From: Natrinema caseinilyticum
GTDB taxonomy: Archaea > Halobacteriota > Halobacteria > Halobacteriales > Natrialbaceae
DNA length: 64,000 bases
Assembly (NCBI RefSeq): GCF_024227435.1
Contig: NZ_CP100445.1
Span: 930,001 to 994,000 of the forward strand
Reading direction: 5' to 3'
This document shows positions 44,505 through 53,972 of the stretch, piece after piece. The number at the start of each line of letters is the position of its first letter. Within the stretch, counting starts at the first letter, position 1. The translations under genes were made by a program, and so were the position numbers. The notes beneath the pieces were generated by a model. It was not told the origin of the DNA. It did no database searches and was given only the letters and a program-made list of their open reading frames with translations.

Positions 44505-47500
44505 TCACTCGCCCACGGCGTCTTCGAACAGCAGCGCGAACAGTTTCCGCTGTGCGAGTCGGAGGTGCCGGCTGAACGTCGGCTGGGAAATTCCGAGCGA
44601 TTCGGCGACCTCTTCGCCGGTGCGCTCGCGCGGCCACTCGAAGAACCCGCTGTGATACGCGGCTTCGAGCGTCCGCCGCTGTCGCTCCGACAGGTGGTCG
44701 CCCAGTTCGTCGAACGGACGCGCCGTTCGCGTCGGTCTGTCCCGTTCCCGGCGTGCGACCAGGTGTGTGCCGGAATACGTTCGCTCGAGCGCCTGAACGA
44801 ACGGCCGGACGGCGATCGGCTCTCCCAGTTCGATCACGAGCCTGGTACGGTCGTCGACCGGCGTGATCGACCCGACGACGCCACCACGGTCCGCGACCGT
44901 CCGCGCGACGGTCGGCTCCGTCACGGTGATCTCGAGAACGGTCTCACCGGTACCGGTGCCGACGATCGAGGCCGTCTCGACCGCGGCCACCGATCGGACC
45001 GACTCGAGGGCCGCCTCCGAATCGAGTCCCGAGACGCCACAGAACACCGTCGACCCGCCGGAGGAGCGTGGAATGACGGCCCGGACGTCGATCCGATCGC
45101 CGACCCGATGGGCGATCGTCGACAGCGGCTCCGCGTCGGCTCGCATCACGACCTCGAGTTCCGTGATGCGGTTGGCGAGGAGCGCGCGCCTGGTTTCGAT
45201 CGCGCCGATCGCGCTCCCGGCGACCGCCGCGAGGTGCGCGCAGGCGCGTCGGGTGCGGTCGTCGAACGCCGCGGGCCGATCCGCGTACGCGGTGAGCGTC
45301 CCGTACCGAAACTCGCCCGAAAGAAGCGGGACGCTGAACGCGGATCGAAACCCGCGTTCGAGCGGGCGTTGTCGCCACGGTCGCATCCCGTCGGCGTCGC
45401 TCGAGCCGCCGGCCGCGAGGTCCTCGATACCGGCCGGTTCCCGGGTCGTCGCTGCGATACCCGTCGGCCCGGCGGCCCGTCGATCCAGCGGAAACGCCGT
45501 CGACTCGAGAAACTCACCGTCGCGGCCGGACCAGGTCGCTGGCACGACCGTCTCGCGACCCTCGTCGACGCGGCCGACCCAGGCGAGTTCGATCTCGGCC
45601 GTCGATTCGAGCGGCGTCAACGAGCGGACCGCCTCACAGAGCCGCCGCTCGACCGTTTCCCGAGCGTCGGCGTCCAGAAGCGAACGTTCGGCATCCCGGA
45701 GCCGATCCACCCGCTCGGCGACGGTCTCGAGCCGGGACCGAGCGTGTCGACACGACCGGAGATCGGCGGCGTGGTCGACTCCCTCGAGCGCGACGACGGC
45801 GGTCTCAGACAACGCCTCGAGGGGGTCGAAATCGAGGCCGTCGAAGGCCATCGGTTCCGTACTGGTGGCGAGGACGACGCCGCGTTGGGCGATCGGGACG
45901 GCGAGCACCCGTTCGGCGCGCAGTCCGGTTCGCGCGAGGAGGTCCTCGAGCGCCGCCGCCTCGAACACGGTCGGCGTGCCGTCCTCGAGACAGGCCGAAA
46001 GCGCCGTCCCGTCCGGTTCGATCGGCGGCGGCTCGATCGTCCCCCAGTCGTCCGCCGTAACCCGGTCCGCCGCGGCGACCGCCGCCGGCCGAAGGCCGTC
46101 GCCGTCGTCGACGGGGAGATACCAGGCCGCGACGTCGGCGTCGACGGTCTCGCGGACGGCGTCGACGACGGTCGATCGAACGTCCGACGGCGTGTGGGCG
46201 TCGCGGAGGGTCGCAGCGGTTCGGCTGAGCGTGGCGAGCGCCGCACCCGACGATCCCCGCCTGTCGCGAACCACGCACAGCGTTCGATCCGGATCGGGAA
46301 GCGGCGCGACGAACACGTCGACCAGTCGGCCGGTCTCGGTCGCGAGTTCGCCCGTGACCGGCCCCATCCACCTGACGACCGGCGACCGTGCACGCTCTCG
46401 AACGGCCGTCGCGAGATCGTCGGCGAACAGCGCCTCGAGCGGCCGGCCGACGAGTTCGTCCGTCCCGGCGAGTGTCGCGAGCGCCGGGTTCGCCAGCCGA
46501 ATCGTCGAGTCGTCGAGGACGGCGACGCCGTCGTCCAGCGCGTCGACGACCGACTCGAAGAGGGTGAGGCGATCCCGCTCCGTCGAGACCGTGGCAGCGG
46601 TGGACCGCTCGCTCAGGATGACCGTCACGCCGTCGTCGCCGGGATGAACGGCGATCGTGAGGGGGGACTCGAGCGACGGAGCGGTCGTCTCGAACGCGAC
46701 GACCGAGTCCGTCGTCCGGGCCTCGCGGATCCGATCGGCGAACTGGCCGCCGAGATCGTCCGGTAAGAGCTGCCAGACGACCGTCCCGACCGAAACCTCG
46801 TCGCCCGACGGGGCAGCGAAGTCGGCGAGCAACTGACCCGCCGGGTCGTTGGCGTATCGAATCTCCCCTCGCGGACCGAGTGCGAGCACCCCGTCGGCGA
46901 GCCGATCCAGCCCCGCCCGGACGTCGCCGCTGACGGCCGATTCCGCGCTCATCGCACCCGTTCGCGTGACGACGATCCCCTCGACGGACGGGTCCGCGAG
47001 CCGGTTCGTACAGGTGAGCTCCGAGACGTGCCAGGTGCCGTCTGCGTGGCCCAGGCGAGGACTGACGCGCTCCGTCGTTCCGACCGGCGCTTGCGCGACC
47101 GACGCGAGCGTGTCGCGGAGCGACTCCCGATCGTCCGGATGGACGATCCTGGTGATCGAGGTTCGCTCGAGTTCGGCCGGCGTGTATCCCATCTGCGCTT
47201 CGACGGCGGGACTCGCGTATTCGACGTCTCCGTCCGCGTCGAGGACCCACACGACCGCCGCGGCGCTCTCGAGAATCGCCCGTCGTTTCCGATCCCCGTC
47301 CGACGTGGCGAGTCGGTATCGTTCGCCCTCGGCCGCGTTCGTGACGCGAGCCGTCAGGACCGACGCGGACGCATCGCGGTCGACGACGTCGCTCGCGCCG
47401 GCTTCGAGCGCCGCCTCAGCGTCCCGCCGGTCGGTCACGGCGATGATCGGCCGCTCGTCCGTTCGATCCGCGATCCGCTCGAGCGGCGAGTCCGACGGAG

Positions 47501-47717
47501 CCGCTCGGTCGGCCGGCGGGACGTACGGACAGACCAGACAGTGAACGTCACGGTCGTCGAGTCGCTCGAGGGCGCCCTCGATGGTGCGTTCTCGTATCAG
47601 GGACACGCCAGAGACCGCAGCGGAGAGCGAATCCAGGATCGCATCGGCGACGTCCGACTCACCCACGACCAGCACGCACAGGACGTCACCGACGACCGTC
47701 GAGCGACCGTTACTCAC
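44505..47717 (-). CDS. Large bacterioopsin-activator-type regulator with PAS and GAF domains
   Basis: 1070 residues from a GTG at 47717; no ATG fits, and the frame upstream is Arg-rich. The order is: receiver-like domain without a convincing phospho-Asp set (about 10-130), PAS (RAILESAAAVVWVLDADGDV near 145), a second PAS (LDRLADGVLALGPRGEIRYA near 270), a third PAS (VDALDDGVAVLDD near 395), two GAF-like regions (about 510-830), a bacterioopsin-activator domain and a C-terminal HTH-10 (LSERQRRTLEAAYHSGFFEW, then VAESLGISQPTFSRHL). It is a one-component sensor-regulator for light, redox or small molecules. A CTTAAG element near 47928 may be its promoter. Confidence 0.85.
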   Translation of the reverse strand: MSNGRSTVVGDVLCVLVVGESDVADAILDSLSAAVSGVSLIRERTIEGALERLDDRDVHCLVCPYVPPADRAAPSDSPLERIADRTDERPIIAVTDRRDAEAALEAGASDVVDRDASASVLTARVTNAAEGERYRLATSDGDRKRRAILESAAAVVWVLDADGDVEYASPAVEAQMGYTPAELERTSITRIVHPDDRESLRDTLASVAQAPVGTTERVSPRLGHADGTWHVSELTCTNRLADPSVEGIVVTRTGAMSAESAVSGDVRAGLDRLADGVLALGPRGEIRYANDPAGQLLADFAAPSGDEVSVGTVVWQLLPDDLGGQFADRIREARTTDSVVAFETTAPSLESPLTIAVHPGDDGVTVILSERSTAATVSTERDRLTLFESVVDALDDGVAVLDDSTIRLANPALATLAGTDELVGRPLEALFADDLATAVRERARSPVVRWMGPVTGELATETGRLVDVFVAPLPDPDRTLCVVRDRRGSSGAALATLSRTAATLRDAHTPSDVRSTVVDAVRETVDADVAAWYLPVDDGDGLRPAAVAAADRVTADDWGTIEPPPIEPDGTALSACLEDGTPTVFEAAALEDLLARTGLRAERVLAVPIAQRGVVLATSTEPMAFDGLDFDPLEALSETAVVALEGVDHAADLRSCRHARSRLETVAERVDRLRDAERSLLDADARETVERRLCEAVRSLTPLESTAEIELAWVGRVDEGRETVVPATWSGRDGEFLESTAFPLDRRAAGPTGIAATTREPAGIEDLAAGGSSDADGMRPWRQRPLERGFRSAFSVPLLSGEFRYGTLTAYADRPAAFDDRTRRACAHLAAVAGSAIGAIETRRALLANRITELEVVMRADAEPLSTIAHRVGDRIDVRAVIPRSSGGSTVFCGVSGLDSEAALESVRSVAAVETASIVGTGTGETVLEITVTEPTVARTVADRGGVVGSITPVDDRTRLVIELGEPIAVRPFVQALERTYSGTHLVARRERDRPTRTARPFDELGDHLSERQRRTLEAAYHSGFFEWPRERTGEEVAESLGISQPTFSRHLRLAQRKLFALLFEDAVGE

Positions 47718-47985
47718 CGGCCGGACACCTCCCACCGAGTGATATCGACCGCCGAGGGACGTGCCGTGGCGAGCCGAGGCCGTCGGCCGGGGGCTCCGAA
47801 CCGACAGCGAACCCGATCGGCACGATCGGACGCGAGATCCGATCCGTGAACCCGGGCCCCGGCCGAATCGGGACGCGACTGGGTAACGCTGGCACGATAG
47901 CGGCCGCATAGCAGCCGGTCGGCTTAAGTAGCGGTGACGTATCCGCGGGTAGTACTCTGTTACTAGCCACGGTGGGCGGCGGTCG

Positions 47986-48408
47986 CTACGACTGTTCGCG
48001 AACCGTGACTACCGGAACCGGCGCGTTCCGGACGATCTCCTCGGCGACGCTGCCCGAGATCAGGTGATCGAGACCGGATCTGCCGGCCGTCCCGACGACG
48101 ATCATATCGACCGGATTCGTCTCGGCGAACTCGACGACCTGTTCCTGGGGGACGCCGTGGCGAATCGCCGTCGTCGTCTCGACGTCCGCGCTCCGCGCCT
48201 CCTCTTCGGCCGCTTCGGCAGCCGTCTCGGCCTCGGTGTCCGGGTCGTTCCGAAGCCTGTCCTGTTTCGATTCAGCTTGCGGACCCTCCTCCGAAACCGA
48301 CAGTACGTGCAGGGTCGCGTCGAGCTGGGTGGCGAGTTCCACCGCGTGTTCGGTCGCTCGACGAGCGGGGTCGCTGCCGTCCGTTGCGAGCAGTAAATCC
48401 TGGTACAT
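47986..48408 (-). CDS. Universal stress protein (UspA family)
   Basis: 140 residues from the ATG at 48408; the longer open frame upstream is not Usp. Fold features: LLLATDGSDPARRATEHAV at the N terminus, VDMIVVGTAGRSGLDHLISGSVAEEIV at the C terminus, with the ATP-binding G-x2-G-x9-G(S/T) pattern (GTAGRSGLDHLISGS). It probably binds ATP as a dimer. A perfect inverted repeat GGTTCGT/ACGAACC lies 13-29 bases before the start. Confidence 0.92.
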   Translation of the reverse strand: MYQDLLLATDGSDPARRATEHAVELATQLDATLHVLSVSEEGPQAESKQDRLRNDPDTEAETAAEAAEEEARSADVETTTAIRHGVPQEQVVEFAETNPVDMIVVGTAGRSGLDHLISGSVAEEIVRNAPVPVVTVREQS

Positions 48409-48420
48409 CGTTCGCCTACT

Positions 48421-48437
48421 GGTTCGTGAGACGAACC
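48421..48437. promoter_or_regulatory. Inverted repeat before the UspA gene
   Basis: Arms GGTTCGT and ACGAACC with spacer GAG, 13-29 bases upstream of the start. It overlaps the expected promoter/transcription-start area, so it could be an operator or a 5' hairpin. Confidence 0.4.
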
Positions 48438-48494
48438 CATACATCCCTGACCTGCCGTTGCCTGCGCCACGCCATCGAGGGCCGACTCGGCGTC

Positions 48495-48626
48495 CTAAAA
48501 GACGACCTCCCAGGTGTAGAGGCAGTTCTGGCACTCGAACCGTCTCTTCAAGCCGGCTTCGATCACCGATCGATCGATTTCCGTTCCCGCCTTCTCGAGG
48601 CAGTTCGGACAGCGGTGCCAGACCAT
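48495..48626 (-). CDS. Zinc-ribbon protein, 43 residues
   Basis: Begins MVWHRCPNCLEKAGTEIDRS and contains a second knuckle CQNC followed by LYTWEVVF. CPNC and CQNC would bind one zinc. A TTTATC element 29 bases before the ATG fits a leaderless transcript. It follows the UspA promoter region in opposite order and is not part of an obvious operon. Small ribbons of this size are common and uncharacterised in haloarchaea. It is too short to name further. Confidence 0.6.
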   Translation of the reverse strand: MVWHRCPNCLEKAGTEIDRSVIEAGLKRRFECQNCLYTWEVVF

Positions 48627-48767
48627 CGTATGAATCTCCGTTCGACTTCGGATAAAGATACGCCCACGAAGGATTGGATTTATACGATTCGATCGTCGTT
48701 AAAGGACGGGCACGCCTGAAACCGTGGGTCGATTCGGGCGACACGCGCTCGAGGAAACGCGGCCGGT

Positions 48768-49442
48768 TCAGAGCGCGTCGAGGACGAAGATGGCGAGATA
48801 CAGTTGGCCGACGCCAGCCACGATCATGACGACGCCCGCGAGACGCTTGAGCGGAGACGCGTAGGCCGAAAACCGTCCCGCGCTCGCGACGAGGCCCATT
48901 CCGGTCGCGACGGTCAGCGAAACCATGAGGGCCACGAGGCTCCCGACGTACGTCCCGAGGAGGACTCCCGCCGAGGTGGTCGACACCGAGAGCGCACGGC
49001 CGACGATGCCGAAGAACAACGGCGCCACGCACCCCGCGGCGGCCAATGCGTAGCCAGCACCGAAGATGGCGAAGCCGGCCACGCTCGAGCGCCGTTTCGG
49101 GAGCGGGACGGAAAGCGACGGGGCACGATCGGTGACGACCAGCAGGCCGAAAGCGATCAGGACGACGCCAGCGATCACCTCGAATAAGGTAACCGACGAG
49201 AGCGTCGAATACCCGACCGCGACCGTTGCTCCCAGAAGCGCAGTGAACGTGGCCAGGACGCCGACACCGGCGACTAGTCCCCGACTCAGTGCCCCCCCGA
49301 GCGATGCGCGCTCACCGTCGGTCTGGCTCACGTAAAACCCAACGTACCCCGGCAGCAGCGGGTACGCACACGGGGAAAAGAACGTCGCGATCCCAGACGT
49401 CAACCCGAAGATGAGCGAGGTGGTGACCGCTGCATCGACCAT
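48768..49442 (-). CDS. ccdA: CcdA-like thiol-disulfide membrane transporter
   Basis: 224 residues with six hydrophobic segments. Two Cys in the membrane are characteristic of CcdA: one in FFSPCAYPLLPGYVGF near residue 25 and one in AAAGCVAPLFFGIVG near 138. The family moves reducing power from cytoplasmic thioredoxin across the membrane to extracytoplasmic thiol proteins needed for cytochrome maturation. It is the last gene of the tight sco1 - tlpA - ccdA operon (one-base gaps), so its electrons probably serve the TlpA-like and Sco1-like proteins encoded before it. Confidence 0.88.
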   Translation of the reverse strand: MVDAAVTTSLIFGLTSGIATFFSPCAYPLLPGYVGFYVSQTDGERASLGGALSRGLVAGVGVLATFTALLGATVAVGYSTLSSVTLFEVIAGVVLIAFGLLVVTDRAPSLSVPLPKRRSSVAGFAIFGAGYALAAAGCVAPLFFGIVGRALSVSTTSAGVLLGTYVGSLVALMVSLTVATGMGLVASAGRFSAYASPLKRLAGVVMIVAGVGQLYLAIFVLDAL

Positions 49443-49443
49443 T

Positions 49444-50031
49444 CTACTCGCCTCCGCTGGCCTCGATCGCCTCTTCGATCCCAGTTACCAGTTCGTCCGC
49501 GGTCTTGATACCGGTATCGTCCCACTGAACACGTCCCGAAGTATCGATCGCGACGGCAGAAGGATAGCCACCCGCGAGATATCTCGCGGCCAGTTCTGTC
49601 GTCGGATCAAGGCCGAGCAACCAGTTCCCATCGTGTTTCGTCCACCAGTCGACCAGTTCCTCTTTCGTCACCGATCTCCCGACTGCTTCGTTCGTGATCG
49701 AAATGAACAGTACCTTGTCACCGATTCGTTCGTTCGCTTCCCTGAGCGCCGGCATCTGTTCGATGCAGGGGGGACACCACGTCCCGAAAAAGTCGATGAA
49801 CGTCGGTTGGTCGGGCGCTGGAACACGGACCTCGCCAGCCTCGCTTCCAGGCGCTGCAACCGTCTCGATCGTCATTGGGACACTGTTCGTCGATTCCGAT
49901 TCGTTTGAGTCCCCGTTCTGGCTCTCGCCGGATCCGTTTCCGACCGACGGCAGCCCCCGTATCGCCACTACTCCTGCACTCCCGATGACGCCCAGACTGC
50001 CGACTCCAGCGAGGACGTCACGCCGTCGCAT
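49444..50031 (-). CDS. TlpA/ResA-like exported thioredoxin
   Basis: 195 residues. The N-terminal Tat-like signal RRRDVLAGVGSLGVIGSAGV (residues 2-21) is followed by a Ser/Asn/Asp linker. Thioredoxin-fold domain with active site FFGTWCPPCIEQMPAL near 84 and cis-Pro loop AGGYPSAVAID near 154. It acts outside the membrane, reducing disulfides in proteins such as apocytochromes or the copper site of Sco1. It lies between sco1 and ccdA with one-base gaps, so the three are probably one transcript. Confidence 0.9.
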   Translation of the reverse strand: MRRRDVLAGVGSLGVIGSAGVVAIRGLPSVGNGSGESQNGDSNESESTNSVPMTIETVAAPGSEAGEVRVPAPDQPTFIDFFGTWCPPCIEQMPALREANERIGDKVLFISITNEAVGRSVTKEELVDWWTKHDGNWLLGLDPTTELAARYLAGGYPSAVAIDTSGRVQWDDTGIKTADELVTGIEEAIEASGGE

Positions 50032-50032
50032 T

Positions 50033-50722
50033 TTATGCCTTCACCACTGTTTCGACGTCATCAACGACCATTTGAATATCGTTCGTTGCTCCCTTCGGAT
50101 ACGCTCGTTCGATGATTCCACGCTCGTTAGCGAGCAGAATAAGGTTGTAGTGCGGGAACGCATACTCGAGGTCGTCGTACTGTTCAGCATCCCGTTTCTC
50201 GAGTGGCAACCCAATCTGTTCGGTCATTATCTGCTTCGCTTCGTCGTAGCTCTCCGGCCTGAGGAAGTGCCAGTTCTCGGCGTCAGTGTCGACTCCCCGC
50301 TGATTGGCGAACGACTGGAGGGCCTCTGCGGTGTCTCGTTCCGGGTCGAACGTCATCGCGAGCAGGGCGACGCTGTCGCTGTACCCTTCGGTCGCGGCGA
50401 CTTCCTGAACGCGACGCAATCGCAGCGTCAACGCAGGACACATTCCATTGGGGCAGTTCGTGTAAATGAACGTCATCAAAACGACCCGTTCATCCTCGTA
50501 CTGATCGGTCGAAATCGTCTCACCTGACAGGGGATCAGGAAGGTTGAGAGAAGGCAGGTCCTGGCCATAGCTCGGATGTGACGCCTCGCTCAGGTCAGTT
50601 TCCGGCGGCTCGAGTACGGTCTCGGTGTTCCCACCATTGCTGCCGAGAACCCCGCCGAGGCAACCGGCAACGCTGGTGAGTCCCGCCATCCCGACTGTAC
50701 CGAGGTACGTCCGACGGTCCAT
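50033..50722 (-). CDS. Sco1/SenC-like copper-binding lipoprotein
   Basis: 229 residues from the ATG at 50722. Tat-type signal DRRTYLGTVGMAGLTSVAGC with a lipobox VAGC at about 17-20, so it is a membrane-anchored lipoprotein on the outside. The Sco copper motif appears as FIYTNCPNGMCPALTLRL (C-x4-C near 107-112), with the third ligand His in YAFPHYNLILLA near 195. Sco proteins deliver copper to the CuA site of cytochrome oxidase and need a thiol donor, here the TlpA/CcdA pair. First gene of the operon, divergent from the P19-like gene. Confidence 0.9.
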   Translation of the reverse strand: MDRRTYLGTVGMAGLTSVAGCLGGVLGSNGGNTETVLEPPETDLSEASHPSYGQDLPSLNLPDPLSGETISTDQYEDERVVLMTFIYTNCPNGMCPALTLRLRRVQEVAATEGYSDSVALLAMTFDPERDTAEALQSFANQRGVDTDAENWHFLRPESYDEAKQIMTEQIGLPLEKRDAEQYDDLEYAFPHYNLILLANERGIIERAYPKGATNDIQMVVDDVETVVKA

Positions 50723-50913
50723 ATCTGGTTCGTAGGAGCGCCCGGTCAAAGGTTCGTTGGTTCGATTCACGAAAGGACGAGGGACACTCGAACTGCGGAT
50801 GGATGTCGAGACCACGTGAACGGATACGCCGAATTGGTCACCGCACATCTCGGTGCCATCGTTCGACCGACGAACCAACAGGCGTTTTGTCGCCCCTTTC
50901 TTAGACGCTCGCA

Positions 50914-52056
50914 ATGAATCGCCGAGGGTATCTCCGTGGCACGACTGCAGCCGCCGTCGGGATTACCGGGTTCGCAGGCTGTCTCGATCGACTCGGCTTC
51001 GAAGAGGAGTCGGCCTGGGCAAATCCGCCGCTCGTCGAGAACCGCCCCGACGCCGTCTACCTGCCGGCCTCGCGCGAGGAGATGGGGATGTACGGAATGG
51101 GCGCCGACGGCGATTACGCCGTCTCGCTCTCGTACACGTTCCCCCACCGGTTCTGGATCGTCGAAGCCACCGAGGAGGGAAAGGAGCTGGTCGAGGTCGA
51201 CGCCGACGACACTCACCACCTCATGGTCACCGTCTGGGACCGCGAGACGCATACCCCTCTCCCGGTAGACATGCGCGTCGAGGTACTCCAGGACGGCGCG
51301 CCCGTCGACATCGGCGTCTCGTCGCTCTGGCCGATGCTCTCCCAGCGGATGGGCTTTCACTACGGCGACAACGTTCGGCTCCCGGGAGAGGGCGAGTACA
51401 CGGCCCGGATTCGGGCCGGCCCCGTCACGCGGCCCGCTCGAACCGGGGCGTTCGCGGGGCGACTCGAGTCGCCCGCCACGCTCGAGGTCGACTTCGAGTA
51501 CGCGCGATCGGACATCAACGGACTCGCGTTCGAGACGATCGACGAAGACCGACGCGGCAACCGCGAGGCGATGTCGCCGATGACCCACGGGGGTCAGGGC
51601 GACCACGATTCCGGGGGTCACGGGGGACACGGCGGTGGCGACGCGCTCGGCAGTCCGCCGACCGGACGAGGCACCCCGGTCGGTGAGTTGCCCGGCGATA
51701 TGCTCGGAACCGAGCGCACCGGCGACGCGAAGGTCTCCGCGCACGTTTCCGACGCCGATCGGTTCACCGACGGCGGTTCGTACCTCGCCGTCTGTCCCAG
51801 GACGCCGTACAACGACATTATTCTCCCTTTCGTTTTGCTGACCGCGTCCGTCGAGCGGGACGGGTCGGTCGTCCGGAAGGAATCGCTTACGGAGGCCCTG
51901 GACGGGGAATTCGGCCACCACTACGGACTCTCGGTCGACGAACTCGCCGCCGGCGACCGGATCACGGTGACGGTCGATGCGCCGCCGCAGGTGGCCCGTC
52001 ACGACGGCTACGAGACGGCATTTTTCGAGTTCGAGCCGGTGACGTTCACGGTTTGA
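50914..52056 (+). CDS. P19/Tp34-like Tat lipoprotein with His-rich insert
   Basis: 380 residues. Tat signal NRRGYLRGTTAAAVG and lipobox FAGC near residues 20-23. Two beta-rich domains surround a His/Gly-rich loop (HGGQGDHDSGGHGGHGGGD near 226-245). The first domain has Met- and His-containing segments (EEMGMYGMG, THHLMVTVWDRETH) as in P19/Tp34 periplasmic metal-binding proteins involved in iron or copper uptake. The DUF7350 label seems to fit, but I cannot verify it. Located outside the membrane, it probably binds copper or iron. It is divergent from sco1, so a metal-handling module is likely. Confidence 0.75.
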   Translation: MNRRGYLRGTTAAAVGITGFAGCLDRLGFEEESAWANPPLVENRPDAVYLPASREEMGMYGMGADGDYAVSLSYTFPHRFWIVEATEEGKELVEVDADDTHHLMVTVWDRETHTPLPVDMRVEVLQDGAPVDIGVSSLWPMLSQRMGFHYGDNVRLPGEGEYTARIRAGPVTRPARTGAFAGRLESPATLEVDFEYARSDINGLAFETIDEDRRGNREAMSPMTHGGQGDHDSGGHGGHGGGDALGSPPTGRGTPVGELPGDMLGTERTGDAKVSAHVSDADRFTDGGSYLAVCPRTPYNDIILPFVLLTASVERDGSVVRKESLTEALDGEFGHHYGLSVDELAAGDRITVTVDAPPQVARHDGYETAFFEFEPVTFTV

Positions 52057-52261
52057 AAACGGTTGTGCCGAGTTCGGGCCGGAAATCGAGGCTTTGACTC
52101 GAGTCGAGACCGACCGCCGTGAGCCCCGCGACTCGAGCCGGGACGCGCTCGCGCCACCTTCGCGTAAACGCGATCATACGGCGTTCGAACGATCGGAAAC
52201 GAATCGTCTCGAACCCTTATGGTTCAGATAACTATCGGGGACTATCGAATACGAACAGGGC

Positions 52262-52438
52262 ATGTCCAGTACAGGCCACACAGATATGCACGTCGGCTGT
52301 CCGGAGTGTGGGGCGACGATCGACGCCTCCGTTCCCACCGGTCCGGGCATCCACGCGGAGAGCGATTCGAACCGCTTGCTTGGCAAACAAACGGAATGTC
52401 GGAAATGCGGTCACGAACTCGAACTCTATTACTACTGA
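52262..52438 (+). CDS. Zinc-ribbon protein, 58 residues
   Basis: Begins MSSTGHTDMHVGCPECGA and ends CRKCGHELELYYY. Two knuckles CPEC and CRKC, spaced by about 28 residues, would bind one zinc ion. A CCCTTATGG element about 45 bases before the ATG may be its promoter. It lies between the P19-like gene and the M24 peptidase and is likely monocistronic. Function unknown. Confidence 0.65.
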   Translation: MSSTGHTDMHVGCPECGATIDASVPTGPGIHAESDSNRLLGKQTECRKCGHELELYYY

Positions 52439-52641
52439 GCGCGCGCAAGCGGACGGTTCGAACGGCTCTTTCCGGGTTACCAACGTCGAGAGACGCCGCG
52501 GAGGAGTGCTCACCTCGTCTCGGGGGCGGACCCCTCGTCACACCACACTGCGTTCCCGGCCTCCCGACGATCGCACCGCGTTTCGGACCATCGGGCGATC
52601 GCGGTGCGTTCCCGCCCCCCGCCGACCGCACCGCGTCCGGC

Positions 52642-53790
52642 TCAACGGCCGGTCTCCCAGCCCCGCGGAGAATCGTTCAGTCGCTCGACGCCGGTCTCGG
52701 TTACCGCGACGAGGTCCTCGATTCTGACGCCGAACTCCCCGTCGAGGTAGATCCCCGGTTCGATGCTGAAGACCATCCCCGACTCGAGTTCGCGATCGTT
52801 GCCCGCGACGATGTACGGTGGTTCGTGGACCTCGAGGCCGACGCCGTGTCCGGTCCGGTGGACGAACGCATCGCCGTAGCCCGCCTCCTCGATGACCGAC
52901 CGCGCGGCGTCGTCGATCGAGCCCGCGGTGACGCCCGACTCGACGGCGTCGACCGCAGCCTGCTGTGCCTCCCTGACGGTTTCGTGAACAGTCGCATACT
53001 CGGCTGGGGGCTCCCCGACGACGATCGTTCGCGTCTGGTCGCCGGGATACCGGGCCGTCCCTCCCTCGACGTCGGCCGAGACGAACGCGCCAAAATCGAG
53101 GACGATAGGGTCGCCGGCCCGGATCTCCCGCGAGCCGCTGTGGTGGTGCGGGCGCGCACCGTTCGGCCCGGCGGCGACGATCGTCTCGAAGGCGGGTTCC
53201 GCGCCACCCTCCGCGGCGAGGAGTCGGTCGATCTCGGTCGCCAGTTCCGCTTCCGTCGTCCCCACGAGGTCGTCCCCGCGCTCGCGAACGCGGACCGACA
53301 CGCGGTCGGCGATCCGCCCGGCCCGACGAAGCGTCTCGAGTTCGACATCGTCCTTGCGGACCCGCATCGACTCGAGGACGGTGCTCGCGAGGCCGAACTC
53401 GCCGGCGGGGAGCAGCCGTCGGAGATCCTGCGTGAACGTCGCCCACAGTCGGTCGTCGAGAAGAACGGTCACTGGCCCCGTCGACTCGAACGAGTACCCC
53501 TCGAGGACGGTCCTGGCGATCTCGACCGGGTCGTCCGCGTCCGACCAGGAGTGCAGATTCAGCCCCGAAATCGGCAGTTCGGCCAGTTGCGCGTCGTACA
53601 TGGCCGGCGCGAGGAGTGCGGGATCACCGTCCTCGGGAACGAACAGCAACAGGTGGCGTTCGGACGGCGACGCTTCGAAGCCGGTCAGATAGGTCAGGTT
53701 CGGACTCGGAAAGCAGACGAGCACGTCGGCTCCCGCCTCGCGGAGTCGTCGCCGACAGGCGCCGATCCGGCGCTCGAACGGAGCGGTCAT
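52642..53790 (-). CDS. M24 family metallopeptidase (Xaa-Pro aminopeptidase-like)
   Basis: 382 residues from the ATG at 53790. N-terminal creatinase-type domain (1-130) and a pita-bread catalytic domain. Metal-binding elements: VLDFGAFVSADVEGG near 240 with second Asp in YPGDQTRTI near 258, GHGVGLEVHEPPY near 320, FSIEPGIYLDG near 347 and GVRIEDLVAVTE near 360. It probably cleaves dipeptides or peptides with a proline at the second position. The loop between the two Asp ligands (DFGA to DQTR) is longer than in bacterial PepP. It is divergent from otsA. Confidence 0.9.
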   Translation of the reverse strand: MTAPFERRIGACRRRLREAGADVLVCFPSPNLTYLTGFEASPSERHLLLFVPEDGDPALLAPAMYDAQLAELPISGLNLHSWSDADDPVEIARTVLEGYSFESTGPVTVLLDDRLWATFTQDLRRLLPAGEFGLASTVLESMRVRKDDVELETLRRAGRIADRVSVRVRERGDDLVGTTEAELATEIDRLLAAEGGAEPAFETIVAAGPNGARPHHHSGSREIRAGDPIVLDFGAFVSADVEGGTARYPGDQTRTIVVGEPPAEYATVHETVREAQQAAVDAVESGVTAGSIDDAARSVIEEAGYGDAFVHRTGHGVGLEVHEPPYIVAGNDRELESGMVFSIEPGIYLDGEFGVRIEDLVAVTETGVERLNDSPRGWETGR

Positions 53791-53972
53791 GGCCGTCGTT
53801 TCGCTCGAGCGAGAAATCAACGTTCCGACGGGGACTGCGAATCGTCTCGGTTACGGTTACTGTCGCCTCGAGTGGACGGTCAGCCGATCACGATTACTTG
53901 TGGGAACGTATTAGCCACCCTGCGGTCGCAGGCCGCGAAGCAACCCGTCGGGATGCTGTGTTCATCCAGCGA

